Below are positions 33,119-44,277 of a stretch of DNA of 64,000 bases, one piece after another (position 1 is the stretch's first letter; every line of letters starts with the position of its first letter). The notes below the pieces were generated by a model. The model was given only the letters and a program-made list of their open reading frames with translations, was not told the origin of the DNA and did not search any database. Source of the stretch: [Bacillus] selenitireducens MLS10 (GTDB lineage Bacteria > Bacillota > Bacilli > Bacillales > Salisediminibacteriaceae); assembly GCF_000093085.1 (NCBI RefSeq), contig NC_014219.1, positions 310,001 through 374,000 on the forward strand. The letters are read 5' to 3'. The translations under genes were made by a program, and so were the position numbers.

Positions 33119-33185
33119 ATTCAAATCATCGTTTGATTGAATCATAGCACGAGGGATATGATTATTCAAGTGATGATTTGAATAA
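33119..33185 (-). promoter_or_regulatory. cadCA promoter flanked by two inverted-repeat operators
   Basis: On the minus strand TTGAAT (33169-33164), 17 bases, TATGAT (33146-33141). An inverted repeat ATTCAAATCA...TGATTGAAT lies at about 33119-33142 and a second ATTCAA...TTTGAAT at 33164-33183. The TCAAA/TTTGA half-sites resemble CadC/ArsR operators, and both overlap the promoter. Confidence 0.7.
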
Positions 33186-33260
33186 AGTCGAGTCGCCAAT
33201 GGTCAGGAACAGGCCGTGAGCGAACGGCAGAAATCGTAAAGAGAGTCGAAGGGATATAAC

Positions 33261-33294
33261 AAAACACGCCATCCCGATAAGGATGGCGTGTTTT
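33261..33294. terminator. Terminator of the modABC operon
   Basis: AAAACACGCCATCC pairs with GGATGGCGTGTTTT around a 6-base loop. It lies after the modC stop on the minus strand and could also work on the plus strand. Confidence 0.85.
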
Positions 33295-33320
33295 ATTGTT
33301 CCTGCAATAATAGCTGTGCA

Positions 33321-34370
33321 TCAGCGGAGGATATGAATGGCTTTTGGAGGAATGGAAACGGTGAGCGTGTCGCCTGCTTTTAATCCTCGGCTCTCCTGTG
33401 CACTCAACCGCCAGTGAACGCCGCCGATGTTGACGATGAGCATTGCCTGTCTCACGCCGGGGATTGTCCGGATGAGCTCGCCCTGATAATGGTGAGGACC
33501 TCCGGAATCTTCCTCCTGACTTGCGAGCCGGATATCGTGGGCGTGCACGGCCATGCCGTGGACTGTATCGCTGTCGCTGGAAGGCGGAAGAGGGAACCGT
33601 GCATTGCCGATTTGAATGTGTTCCTCTTTTACGGTCAGGGGAGCAGGGGCAGAGAAGATGTTCTCCGTTCCGATAATTTCGGCTGCCGGAATGGATGAAG
33701 GGGATCGTAATACTTCATCCCTTGGACCCTGCTGGAGGACCCGCCCTTCATGGAAGAGCATGCCGTCTTCTCCGAGGCGGTAGGCTTCTTCGATGTTATG
33801 GGTGACAAGGAGGGCGATCCCGTTGTAATGTTCACCAAGAAGCCTCAGCATATCCTCTTCGAGCTGCCGTTTAATATGTTCGTCCAAGGCGGAGAAGGGC
33901 TCATCGAGAAGAAGGAGCTTTGGTTCCGTGATCATGGAGCGGGCGAGAGCGACGCGCTGTTTTTGCCCGCCGGAAAGCTGACTCGGGTAACGCTGCCCGA
34001 AGCCTTTCAGTTTGATAAGATCAAGCCAGTTAGCAACCTTTTCACGGATCTCGGTCTTCGGAAGGCCTTTCAGGCCGTACGCGATGTTTTCGGCCACGGT
34101 CAGGTGGGGAAAGAGGGCATAGCTTTGAAAGACATAGCCGGTCTTGCGGTCCCGCGGTTTTACGTGGATACGCCGCTCACTGTCAAACCACGTCTGCCCG
34201 TCCATCCTGATCGAACCGTTATCGGGTTTTAAGATGCCGGCGAGGGCCTGAAGAGTCAGGCTTTTGCCGCAGCCCGATGGTCCGAGTATCCCGGTGAGGC
34301 CGGGCTTTGCCTGAAAGGCTATGTCGAGTGTGAAGTCCGGGTATGATTTTTGAATGGCTACGTCAAGCAT
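33321..34370 (-). CDS. modC: Molybdate ABC transporter ATPase
   Basis: A 349-residue ATPase with Walker A GPSGCGKS, signature LSGGQKQRVALARS, Walker B LLLLDEPFSALD and switch His in LLVTHNIEEA. After the ATPase comes a C-terminal MOP (TOBE) domain (residues about 280-349) with IRLASQ and ALIVNIGG-like strands that bind oxyanion in ModC. The start at 34370 has AAGG nine bases upstream; ATG 34379 would overlap modB. It is the last gene of modABC. Confidence 0.88.
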   Translation of the reverse strand: MLDVAIQKSYPDFTLDIAFQAKPGLTGILGPSGCGKSLTLQALAGILKPDNGSIRMDGQTWFDSERRIHVKPRDRKTGYVFQSYALFPHLTVAENIAYGLKGLPKTEIREKVANWLDLIKLKGFGQRYPSQLSGGQKQRVALARSMITEPKLLLLDEPFSALDEHIKRQLEEDMLRLLGEHYNGIALLVTHNIEEAYRLGEDGMLFHEGRVLQQGPRDEVLRSPSSIPAAEIIGTENIFSAPAPLTVKEEHIQIGNARFPLPPSSDSDTVHGMAVHAHDIRLASQEEDSGGPHHYQGELIRTIPGVRQAMLIVNIGGVHWRLSAQESRGLKAGDTLTVSIPPKAIHILR

Positions 34371-34375
34371 GGGCA

Positions 34376-35047
34376 TCATCCTTGAATAACCCGCTTTTCC
34401 AAGCGGTTAATGGTGTAGAGAATCGTCACGGCTACGATGGTCATAATCGCGACGAGCGTGTTCGCCATCACCCGGTCTCCGGCAAGAAGGGCATCGTAAA
34501 TGGCGATGGGCATGGTCATCGTCTCGTTGGGGATGCTTCCGGCAACCATCAGTGTGGCGCCGAAATCCCCCAGGGCTCGGGCGAATGTCATCGAGATTCC
34601 TGCGACGATGCCCCGCCAGGCGAGAGGGATGGTGACTGTCAGAAAGATATTCAGCTTCGATCGGCCGAGAATCTCTGCGGAGTGGAGGATATCATCTTCG
34701 ACAGACGAGAAGGCTGTCTTCGCTGACTTAATCATAAACGGAATTGAGACGACGAGTGCTGCGATAACGGCTCCGGTTGGTGTGAAGACAATCGTAATCC
34801 CAAACGAATCCTCGAGAAAACGTCCGATGCTGCTGTTTCGTCCAAGCAAGACCAGCAGATAGTAGCCGAGGACGGTCGGCGGAAGGACGATTGGCAACGT
34901 AATGAGTGTATCAAGAAGAGTACTGAAGCGGTTTTGAGATTTGTGCAGGAAATAGGCGATGGGGATGCCGATGAGAATCGCCAAAACAGTGGCAGTAAGA
35001 GCTACTCGCAGCGATAAAAAAAGTGGAAACAAAGATATATCTATCAT
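34376..35047 (-). CDS. modB: Molybdate ABC transporter permease
   Basis: The 223-residue product has five to six membrane helices and the ModB marks LPIVLPPTVLGYYLL and FARALGDFGATLMVAG, which include the conserved ATPase-contact loop. It begins 5 bases after modA and is followed closely by modC, so the three are one transcript. Confidence 0.92.
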   Translation of the reverse strand: MIDISLFPLFLSLRVALTATVLAILIGIPIAYFLHKSQNRFSTLLDTLITLPIVLPPTVLGYYLLVLLGRNSSIGRFLEDSFGITIVFTPTGAVIAALVVSIPFMIKSAKTAFSSVEDDILHSAEILGRSKLNIFLTVTIPLAWRGIVAGISMTFARALGDFGATLMVAGSIPNETMTMPIAIYDALLAGDRVMANTLVAIMTIVAVTILYTINRLEKRVIQG

Positions 35048-35052
35048 AGTAA

Positions 35053-35835
35053 TTACTCCTCAGGGACGTAAAATCCAAAATGTTCCATTGTTTCTTTTCC
35101 TTCTCCATGAATGATGTAATCAATAAATGCTTGTCCGGCATCCTGATGTTCGGAATAACTGACCACGCCAATGACCTGCTCGATCGGTTCGTGGAGATCT
35201 TCATCGAGAAGGATGAAATGAAAATTGTCCTCGTTTGCCCTGCCGAGAGAATAGGCGATGATGCCAACTTCGGCATTACCTGTTTCGATTTGAACAAAGG
35301 CATCGGTAATATTTCGGCCGTAAATGAGCTTGTCCTCAACTTCATCTAACATGCCGCTAGTAATGAGCGCATCCTCCGCGGCCATCCCGTATGGTGCGTG
35401 TGCTGGATTAGCAATTGAAATTCGATTGATATCGGGTGAGGTCAGATCATAGAGATCATCTGCGATGCCTTCATCTGTTGCTTGCATCATCAGCCCGATT
35501 CTGCCAAACGCATAAGGTGTGGTCGATTCTTCTATAATATCACCCGATTCAACGAGGCGTTCTATAAACGAAACATTGGCGGAAGCGAAAACATCAAATG
35601 GTGCACCGTTCTCAATTTGATCAGCCAGTTGACCGGTAGATCCGAACGAAAAGCTTAGAGAAATTCCATGGTCAGCTTCAAAGTTTTCTGCGAGTTCCCG
35701 AAAAGCCGGGCCTAAATCTGATGCGGCAGCTACGGATAGTGTATGTTTTTCTATGTCATTGTCATTTCCGCATGCTGCGACAAGCATACTTCCGAATGCG
35801 AGAATAATAAAGGCCCCTTTATTGCTCATATTCAT
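35053..35835 (-). CDS. modA: Molybdate-binding lipoprotein
   Basis: A 260-residue solute-binding protein. The start at 35835 is set by AAAGGGGAAA upstream and gives a lipoprotein signal (lipobox VAAC); the frame remains open further upstream into the riboswitch, which is not coding. The mature protein starts HTLSVAAASDLGPAFRELAE, a ModA signature with the oxyanion-binding Ser, followed by FSFGSTGQLADQI with the second Ser/Thr group. It should capture molybdate, or tungstate. It is the first gene of modABC, under a Moco-type riboswitch. Confidence 0.92.
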   Translation of the reverse strand: MNMSNKGAFIILAFGSMLVAACGNDNDIEKHTLSVAAASDLGPAFRELAENFEADHGISLSFSFGSTGQLADQIENGAPFDVFASANVSFIERLVESGDIIEESTTPYAFGRIGLMMQATDEGIADDLYDLTSPDINRISIANPAHAPYGMAAEDALITSGMLDEVEDKLIYGRNITDAFVQIETGNAEVGIIAYSLGRANEDNFHFILLDEDLHEPIEQVIGVVSYSEHQDAGQAFIDYIIHGEGKETMEHFGFYVPEE

Positions 35836-35854
35836 GATTATTTCCCCTTTCCAA

Positions 35855-35884
35855 AATAAAAAGACGCAGAAATATCTGCGTCTC
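35855..35884 (-). terminator. Riboswitch terminator upstream of modA
   Basis: On the minus strand GACGCAGATATTTCTGCGTC, then TTTTTATTTT, about 20 bases before modA. Confidence 0.8.
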
Positions 35885-35895
35885 AACATGACTGC

Positions 35896-36036
35896 TTGAA
35901 ACGCCTCCTTTACGAGAAACAAGGAAGGTCCACGCGTTTCCGCGTAAACCCCGTGACCGGCTGGAAGTTCCAGCCGGTCAGGTCTGTGAACCATAGCCAA
36001 AAAGCGACAGGTGTCACAGACTCGGAGACACAGTTC
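35896..36036 (-). ncRNA. Molybdenum-cofactor (Moco/Tuco) riboswitch
   Basis: The minus-strand leader has CTCCGAG, a CTGTGACACC stem with GGTTCACAG, a long perfect stem (CTGACCGGCTGGAA / TTCCAGCCGGTCA), GGACCTTCC, and the closing AAAGGAGGCG. This order matches the Moco RNA motif found before mod and moa genes, recalled from memory rather than scored. A terminator follows before modA. A promoter candidate lies upstream: TATAAT on the minus strand at 36043-36038 with TTGTCC 18 bases before it. Moco excess should switch off molybdate uptake. Confidence 0.75.
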
Positions 36037-36090
36037 CATTATAAAGGAAGGCAGCGGGAAAGGACAAAGAAAGTTTTGTGAAGATCAGGT

Positions 36091-37128
36091 TTATTCCAGT
36101 GTTGGCCAATCATCCTCCCACGACAGTTCCCGGATCTGAAACCGGATCACGCCATCTGCGTCAGCATCATAGTAGTGGTGAATGAGGTAGTCTGTTCCGT
36201 CTTCTGAGTATACATCTTGTCCCCCGGGTCCGATTTGATTTCCTTCTTCTTCAAGGAGAATTGTACCACCGCCCTGGACTAAAGGTTCACCCTCTTGATC
36301 AAAATAGGGGCCTTCCGGTTTATCGGACCGTCCGACGGCTATTTTATAAGTACTGTCGAGGCCACTGCAACATTGGTCCCATGAGGTAAACAGATAAAAA
36401 TAACCGTTTCGCTCAATGATTGACGGAGCTTCTACAGGATTATGTGGAACTCCAGGTCTGGACTGCAGCAACTGGGGATTCATCGCGCTATTGATTTGTG
36501 TGGGAGATTCCATCTCTATGATGTGAATGCCGGAGAAATGAGATCCGAATGTAAGCCATAATTGTCCTTCGTACTCGAACACATGGGGATCAATTGCATT
36601 AAAGCTGGTACCAGCTCCGGATTCAATGAGAATTCCATGATCTTCCCAAGACGCAGGATCCAAAGGAGATGATGATGAAGCGACACCTATGGCAGATCTG
36701 TTAGAGCCGAAAGAGGATACGGAAAAGTATAAGAAGCACCGTTCATCTTGTTTGATCGCCATGGGAGCCCAAAGATGATTGGGTTCGAAAGGATCGATCC
36801 ATTCAGGAACAGGTATTTCGCCAATGGATTCCCATGGCCCTCCGAGGTTGTCGGCAGATTTCCTCATGAAAATACCGCCGGGGTCGGAGGGGTCTCTTTC
36901 AATCCCTGTTGAGAAAAGCACATATTCATCTTCTGACTTTAATACAGCGGGGTCGTGAACAGGATCATCGACCCCTTCCTCTGGATTATAATCTCCAATG
37001 TCGCCGCTCATCTCTATCCCGCCAGCGACATCACCCCCTGGTGTATCTGTGGTGCAGGCAGCAAGCAGCCATGTTGCTGAGAGGAGCGCTACTGTAAATC
37101 CCCTGAAACTTAATTGATAAATCCCCAT
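36091..37128 (-). CDS. Extracellular GH43 arabinanase lipoprotein
   Basis: A 345-residue GH43 five-bladed propeller enzyme anchored as a lipoprotein (lipobox LAAC, Cys at about residue 24). It should cut alpha-1,5-arabinan outside the cell. The catalytic base is the Asp in VHDPAVL, the FEPNHLWAPMA strand follows, the pKa-tuning Asp is probably in FNAIDPHVFE, and the acid is the Glu in NPVEAPSII. The C-terminal GPGGQDVYSEDG is typical of endo-arabinanases. ATG 37128 is preferred over 37134 because GGAG is then 8 bases upstream. It is divergent from araN with AraR and cre sites between. Confidence 0.87.
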   Translation of the reverse strand: MGIYQLSFRGFTVALLSATWLLAACTTDTPGGDVAGGIEMSGDIGDYNPEEGVDDPVHDPAVLKSEDEYVLFSTGIERDPSDPGGIFMRKSADNLGGPWESIGEIPVPEWIDPFEPNHLWAPMAIKQDERCFLYFSVSSFGSNRSAIGVASSSSPLDPASWEDHGILIESGAGTSFNAIDPHVFEYEGQLWLTFGSHFSGIHIIEMESPTQINSAMNPQLLQSRPGVPHNPVEAPSIIERNGYFYLFTSWDQCCSGLDSTYKIAVGRSDKPEGPYFDQEGEPLVQGGGTILLEEEGNQIGPGGQDVYSEDGTDYLIHHYYDADADGVIRFQIRELSWEDDWPTLE

Positions 37129-37212
37129 GTCCATCTCTCCTTTGTCGTAAATTGTCGAAATAATCGAAACAGGTTGAAAACATCATCGATACAGGTTAAA
37201 ATAAAATTGCAA

Positions 37213-37256
37213 ACACATACGTACAAGTTATATTGTAAGCGCTTAATAAATGTAAA
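37213..37256 (-). promoter_or_regulatory. Arabinanase promoter with AraR box and cre site
   Basis: On the minus strand TTTACA (37256-37251), 18 bases, TATAAC (37232-37227). The cre-like TGTAAGCGCTTAAT (37234-37247) lies between -35 and -10. An AraR-like box, ACTTGTACGTATGTGT on the minus strand (about 37213-37228), covers the start of transcription. Confidence 0.6.
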
Positions 37257-37490
37257 TCAACCATATGAATGGTGCGACTGCTCAATTTGATCTGTTTGTT
37301 TGCGCTTAGGGTCTTGCGGTTATCCTGCTATAGGCGGTTTTCAGCAAGAGGGTAAATGTCTCGGAATAATTACAGAAGCCAGGTACGAGGCGGATTATTC
37401 GCGAAAAAAAGGGGAGTCTCCTTAGGGTTCCTCCAGTTGGGAGCTTAGAGGTTATTGATTTTATTCATATAAAAAGAGTGCATTATTAAA

Positions 37491-37507
37491 ATATACGTAC
37501 GTGTCAT
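37491..37507. promoter_or_regulatory. AraR-like box in the middle of the divergent intergenic region
   Basis: ATATACGTACGTGTCAT is similar to the Bacillus AraR consensus (ATTTGTACGTACAAAT). It could allow looping between the two divergent promoters. Otherwise no gene is seen in 37129-37753. Confidence 0.45.
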
Positions 37508-37581
37508 CTTGGTATTATAGGTATGTTAAACCTTGATTTCTATGAATTTTGATTATATTTACTGTGTTTTATATAAATCTA

Positions 37582-37656
37582 TTGATTATAAACTGTCCGT
37601 GTACTATAATTTGTTTAAGTTATACGTATATGTAAGATAAAATGTAAGCGGTTAAG
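37582..37656 (+). promoter_or_regulatory. araN promoter with AraR box and cre site
   Basis: TTGATT (37582-37587), 17 bases, TATAAT (37605-37610). An AraR-like box AGTTATACGTATATGTAAG (37619-37637 region) sits over the start of transcription. A cre-like TGTAAGCGGTTAAG (37643-37656) lies just downstream, a roadblock position. Confidence 0.6.
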
Positions 37657-37753
37657 TTAATTAATAATGAGGGGGGATCGGTTAACTATTGATCTGGAAG
37701 TATGTCTGATTTAATCAGTAGATCATTTTCAATTAATCAAGGAGGGCTAAATG

Positions 37754-39142
37754 ATGAAAAAAGCAATGTGGTTGTTAGGGGCTTCTGCACTCGTTCTTGC
37801 AGGTTGCGGCGGTAATGGAAACGACGATGGTGGTAATGATGCTGCTGCTAATGACGGAAACAACAATGCTGCAACAGAAGGCGATGGTGGTGAACTCGAG
37901 GAGCAGGTAGTCATTGGTGATGATGTGGAGGGTGCTACAGAGTTGACATTCTGGAACTTCCAGGAATTGCACACGCGGCTGTTTGAAGATGCAGTTGAGC
38001 GGTGGAATGAAGAGTTTCCTGATCGGGCGATCCAGTTAACGGCTGAAACTTATCCGTATGACCAGATGCATAATAATCTGTTGCTCTCCCTTCAGTCGGG
38101 CAGTGGTGCACCTGATATTGCAGATATCGAATTGAACCAATATCCAAACTTCATGCGAGGAGAGCCTCAGCTTGAAATCATGAATGACATAGTCGAACTG
38201 GAACTTGAGAACTTTGTAGCATCCCGCTTTGAGATTTATGGAAAAGACGGGAATTACTACGGCATTCCTTATCACGTAGGTGCAACGGTCATGTATTACA
38301 ACGAGGAAATCATGAACGAAGCTGGTGTTGATATTGATTCGATCGTAACGTGGGATGACTATATCGAGGCCGGGAAGCAGGTTGTTGAAAATACAGATGC
38401 AGTGATGACAACCGTTGAATCGGATGAAACATGGTCATTCTATCCGCTGATCAGTCAGCGTGAATCTGATTATTTTGACGAGAATGGCGAACTGATTCTG
38501 GATAACGAGATTAATGTGGATACCCTGCAGTTCCTTCATGACCTTGTATATGAGCATGAGATCGCTCAGTTGACTCCAGGTGGATTCCATCATGCTGAAG
38601 AATATTACGGTTTTATGAATGACGGGGGCGCTGCGTCACTGGTTATGCCAATGTGGTATATGGGACGTTTCACGGACTATATGGAAGACCTCTCAGGTAA
38701 GATGCAAATTCGACCGCTTCCTCTTTGGGAAGAAGGCGGAAACCGTACAGCTGGAATGGGTGGTACCGGGACCGTTGTGACGAACCAGACGGAGCATGCA
38801 GAACTTGCGAAAGATTTCCTGGCCTATGCGAAGATGTCACCGGAAAGCAGCATTAAACTCTGGGAAATTCTCGGGTTTGATCCACCACGTCACGATGTTT
38901 GGGACAGTGAAGAAATTCGCGAACCGAATCATTTCTATGAATATTTCCATGATGATATCTTTGACATTCTTCTTTCACTTCGTGATGAAGTAAATGATCT
39001 GAATATTACTGAATACAATCCGGATGTTACGCAGGAGCTTGAGTCCAGTGTGTTCCACTCTGTGTTACGTGAGCAGTCGCAATCTCCTCAGGATGCACTT
39101 GAACAGGCTGCGGAAGCTGTCAGAAGCAGAATGATTGATTAA
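37754..39142 (+). CDS. araN: Arabinose-oligosaccharide-binding lipoprotein
   Basis: The 462-residue solute-binding lipoprotein (lipobox LAGC, Cys at about residue 18) has a Gly/Asn/Asp linker and the family 1 binding-protein fold: LTFWNFQELHTRLFEDAVERW, LLLSLQSGSGAPDIADIEL, YGIPYHVGATVMYYNEEIMNEAG. It heads the arabinose operon, as AraN does in B. subtilis, and should bind arabino-oligosaccharides released by the GH43 enzyme. ATG 37754 has GGAGGG seven bases upstream; ATG 37751 is possible. Confidence 0.88.
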   Translation: MKKAMWLLGASALVLAGCGGNGNDDGGNDAAANDGNNNAATEGDGGELEEQVVIGDDVEGATELTFWNFQELHTRLFEDAVERWNEEFPDRAIQLTAETYPYDQMHNNLLLSLQSGSGAPDIADIELNQYPNFMRGEPQLEIMNDIVELELENFVASRFEIYGKDGNYYGIPYHVGATVMYYNEEIMNEAGVDIDSIVTWDDYIEAGKQVVENTDAVMTTVESDETWSFYPLISQRESDYFDENGELILDNEINVDTLQFLHDLVYEHEIAQLTPGGFHHAEEYYGFMNDGGAASLVMPMWYMGRFTDYMEDLSGKMQIRPLPLWEEGGNRTAGMGGTGTVVTNQTEHAELAKDFLAYAKMSPESSIKLWEILGFDPPRHDVWDSEEIREPNHFYEYFHDDIFDILLSLRDEVNDLNITEYNPDVTQELESSVFHSVLREQSQSPQDALEQAAEAVRSRMID

Positions 39143-39158
39143 TTAATCAGCAATCCCG

Positions 39159-39200
39159 AATGCCCAGGGAGTTCCCCCTTTACTCGCTGGGCATTTGCTT
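39159..39200 (+). terminator. Intercistronic hairpin after araN
   Basis: AATGCCCAG pairs with CTGGGCATT, then TTGCTTTTC. It is a weak terminator that would lower permease expression relative to the binding protein. Confidence 0.55.
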
Positions 39201-39257
39201 TTCAAATAATAAGCGGATTGTCAGTTATTTTTCTGCTAGGGAAGGAGAAAATGTAAA

Positions 39258-40181
39258 ATGGCATCAGTCGATCAAAACCAGCAGAAACAAACAAATGGTT
39301 TTTTTAAGTTTTTGTATTCCAAAAAAGCGGCCCCTTATATCTTTGTTTCACCGTTTATTATTTCGTTTTTACTCCTGTTTCTTTATCCGATGATCAGTGC
39401 AGTAAACATGAGTTTTCAGCGTGTGTTGCCAGGTCAAATCGATTACATCGGTCTTCACAATTATTCAAGGGTGTTTAATCCAACCTTCTATACAGCGTTG
39501 CAAAATACTACGATTTATGTTGTGTGGACCGTTATTCTTTTAACCTTTATACCGTTGATTTTTGCGGTGTTTTTAAACCACCGACTTATGAAATTCACCA
39601 ATTTTTTCAGAGCGGCAATTTTTATTCCTGCACTGACTTCGGTTATTGTGGCAGGTACGATTTTCCGGATGATCTTTGGTGATTCTGACTCTGCGTTTGC
39701 CAACCAGGTGCTTCAATTGATCGGGTTGGATACGGTGGAATGGAGATATGGTGCCGGGTCGGGGATGTTCCTGATGGTAGCCCTCGCATCCTGGCGTTGG
39801 ATGGGTGTTAACATCCTGTATTATTTGGCTGCACTTCAAAATGTAAACTATGATTTGTACGAAGCGGCGGACATTGATGGCGCCGGTGTTTGGCAGAAAT
39901 TTCGCCACGTCACATTTCCTGCAATCAAACCTGTAGTGATTTTTCTCTCCACGATTACGATGATCAACGGTTTCAGAATGTTTGAAGAGAGCTTTGTTTT
40001 TTGGGAAACAAGCTCACCGGGGAATATCGGTCTAACGGTCGTCGGCTATATCTATGTGGAAGGGATTCAGAGGAATGATATGGGATTTGGAGCTGCGGTA
40101 GGTGTCGTGCTTTTGATCATAATTCTAGTCGTCAGCATCATTCAGTTGATTTTAACCGGTGCTTTCAAAAAGGATGATTAA
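39258..40181 (+). CDS. araP: Arabinose-oligosaccharide permease
   Basis: A MalF-type permease of 307 residues: polar N-terminus (Gln/Lys rich), six helices, and the EAA loop EAADIDGAGVWQKFRHVTFP. GAAGGAG lies 10 bases upstream. It is coupled to araQ at its stop. Confidence 0.9.
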   Translation: MASVDQNQQKQTNGFFKFLYSKKAAPYIFVSPFIISFLLLFLYPMISAVNMSFQRVLPGQIDYIGLHNYSRVFNPTFYTALQNTTIYVVWTVILLTFIPLIFAVFLNHRLMKFTNFFRAAIFIPALTSVIVAGTIFRMIFGDSDSAFANQVLQLIGLDTVEWRYGAGSGMFLMVALASWRWMGVNILYYLAALQNVNYDLYEAADIDGAGVWQKFRHVTFPAIKPVVIFLSTITMINGFRMFEESFVFWETSSPGNIGLTVVGYIYVEGIQRNDMGFGAAVGVVLLIIILVVSIIQLILTGAFKKDD

Positions 40182-41032
40182 TGATGAAACAAAAAAACAG
40201 AAACGACAAACTGATTTCAATTTCACTGTTCGTATTCTTTACGATCGTGGCGATCGTGGCTTTGTTCCCGGTGGCGTCACTCGTCGTAGCCGCATTCAGC
40301 CCGGCTTCCGACTTAATGCGTTTTGGATTGACGGCTGAACTGTTCTTTTCCGCTTGGGATTTCACGAACATGAATGCCATTTTCAGTGGAGAAGGCGGGA
40401 ACTATTGGCAATGGTATCTGAACAGCCTGATCATTTCGGGTGGTTTGATTATCGTTTCATTGTTCTTCTCATCCATGGTCGGGTATGCCCTGGCTCTCTA
40501 TGAGTTTAAAGGTCAGCGTTTCGTATTCGTACTCGTGCTTCTCATTGTCATGATTCCTTTTGAGATTCTGATGCTGCCATTGTTCAGACTTATGACGTCT
40601 TTACAGTTGGTTGACACGTATATTGCAGTCATGTTGCCCTTAATCGTTGCGCCGATTGCAGTTTTCTTTTTCAGGCAGTATGCAATTGGGCTTCCGAAAG
40701 AATTAATGGAATCGGCACGGGTGGACGGCTGTACCGAATACGGGATCTTTTTCAAGATCATGGCCCCTTTAATGCTGCCGTCTTTTGCGGCGATGGCGAT
40801 CTTGCAGGGCCTGACAAGCTGGAATAACTTTCTCTGGCCACTGCTTGTTTTACGATCTAACGATATGTTTACGTTGCCGGTGGGGCTCGCAACGCTTTTG
40901 ACTCCATATGGGAATAACTATGAAGTCCTGTTTTCCGGAGCTGTACTCAGTATTATCCCGATTATCATACTGTTCTTGTTTTTCCAGAAATTCTTTATTG
41001 CCGGTCTGACTTCAGGTGGTGTAAAAGGCTGA
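40181..41032 (+). CDS. araQ: Arabinose-oligosaccharide permease
   Basis: The 283-residue MalG-type permease has six helices. The EAA-like loop is MESARVDGCTEYGIFFKIMAP. The start overlaps the araP stop by one base. The ATPase is not encoded here, as in B. subtilis, where MsmX serves several sugar transporters. Confidence 0.9.
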   Translation: MMKQKNRNDKLISISLFVFFTIVAIVALFPVASLVVAAFSPASDLMRFGLTAELFFSAWDFTNMNAIFSGEGGNYWQWYLNSLIISGGLIIVSLFFSSMVGYALALYEFKGQRFVFVLVLLIVMIPFEILMLPLFRLMTSLQLVDTYIAVMLPLIVAPIAVFFFRQYAIGLPKELMESARVDGCTEYGIFFKIMAPLMLPSFAAMAILQGLTSWNNFLWPLLVLRSNDMFTLPVGLATLLTPYGNNYEVLFSGAVLSIIPIIILFLFFQKFFIAGLTSGGVKG

Positions 41033-41054
41033 TTTTTGAACATATGGAAACGGG

Positions 41055-43234
<2,180 letters not shown>

Positions 43235-43263
43235 TTCGAAAGACAGTAAGGAGTGAATGCAGG

Positions 43264-44226
43264 ATGACACAATCTTATGACTATAAAAATCCGGTCATTG
43301 AACAGCGCGCCGATCCGTGGATGTATAAACATACTGACGGCTATTACTACTTTACTGCTTCGGTGCCGGAGTACGATCGCATTGAAGTGAGGCGGGCCAA
43401 AACGATCGAAGGATTAAAGGGCGCGACGCCCGCAGTTGTCTGGCGAAAATATGACGAGGGCCCGTTGAGTGCAAATATCTGGGCCCCGGAAATTCATTAT
43501 ATCGATGGCGCCTGGTACATTTATTTTGCGGCAGCGAGAACAACCGAAACGGACAACGGTCTGTTTGATCACCGGATGTACGCACTCGCATGTCAAAGCA
43601 ATAATCCGGTTGAGGGAACTTGGGAAGAAAAAGGACAGGTCAAGTCGAAGTGGGAATCGTTCTGTCTGGATGCAACGGTATTTGAACATAAGGGCGATCA
43701 CTATTATGTGTGGGCCCAAAAAGATCCGGATATTGAGGGTAATTCCAATATGTATATTGACAAAATGGTCAATCCTTGGACGTTGAAAGGTGATCAGGTG
43801 ATGATTTCCCAACCTGAGTATGAATGGGAGAAGGTCGGCTTTTATGTCAATGAGGGAGCCGCGGTTATAAAAAGGAACGGGAAGATTTTCATGACCTTCT
43901 CTGGAAGTGCGACGGATCACAATTATCGTATGGGTCTCCTCTATGCGGATGAAGAATCCGATCTTCTTAACCCTTCGTCTTGGCATAAACTCGATAAGCC
44001 GGTCTTCGCTACCAGTGAAGAAAATGGCCAGTATGGACCGGGACATAACAGTTTCACGACGAGTGAAGACGGGGAAAAGGATCTGCTGGTCTATCATGCT
44101 CGAAATTATAAAGAAATTGACGGAGATCCTCTTTATGATCCGAATCGCCATACGAGAGTACAGGCTTTTGAGTGGGATGAGAATGGGTTCCCTGTATTTG
44201 AAAAACCTGTGCCGGATGCGGACTGA
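43264..44226 (+). CDS. GH43 family glycosidase, probably exo-arabinofuranosidase
   Basis: A 320-residue intracellular GH43 enzyme. The catalytic base is the Asp of RADPWMYKH, the strand NIWAPEIHYIDG follows, the second Asp is in CLDATVFEH, and the acid Glu is in YVNEGAAVIKRNG. The C-terminal GQYGPGHNSF is typical. With AbfA it would complete breakdown of arabino-oligosaccharides. Start 43264 has AAGGAG ten bases upstream; the open frame upstream to 43231 lacks a site. Confidence 0.87.
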   Translation: MTQSYDYKNPVIEQRADPWMYKHTDGYYYFTASVPEYDRIEVRRAKTIEGLKGATPAVVWRKYDEGPLSANIWAPEIHYIDGAWYIYFAAARTTETDNGLFDHRMYALACQSNNPVEGTWEEKGQVKSKWESFCLDATVFEHKGDHYYVWAQKDPDIEGNSNMYIDKMVNPWTLKGDQVMISQPEYEWEKVGFYVNEGAAVIKRNGKIFMTFSGSATDHNYRMGLLYADEESDLLNPSSWHKLDKPVFATSEENGQYGPGHNSFTTSEDGEKDLLVYHARNYKEIDGDPLYDPNRHTRVQAFEWDENGFPVFEKPVPDAD

Positions 44227-44277
44227 TTGATCAGGTTCAATACCGGTGGAGAAATCAAGATAAAGAGGTGTTTACTA

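Noticed and set aside
35836-36039. N-terminal extension of modA through the leader
   Set aside because: The open frame coincides with a riboswitch and terminator; the lipoprotein signal begins at 35835 with a good ribosome binding site.
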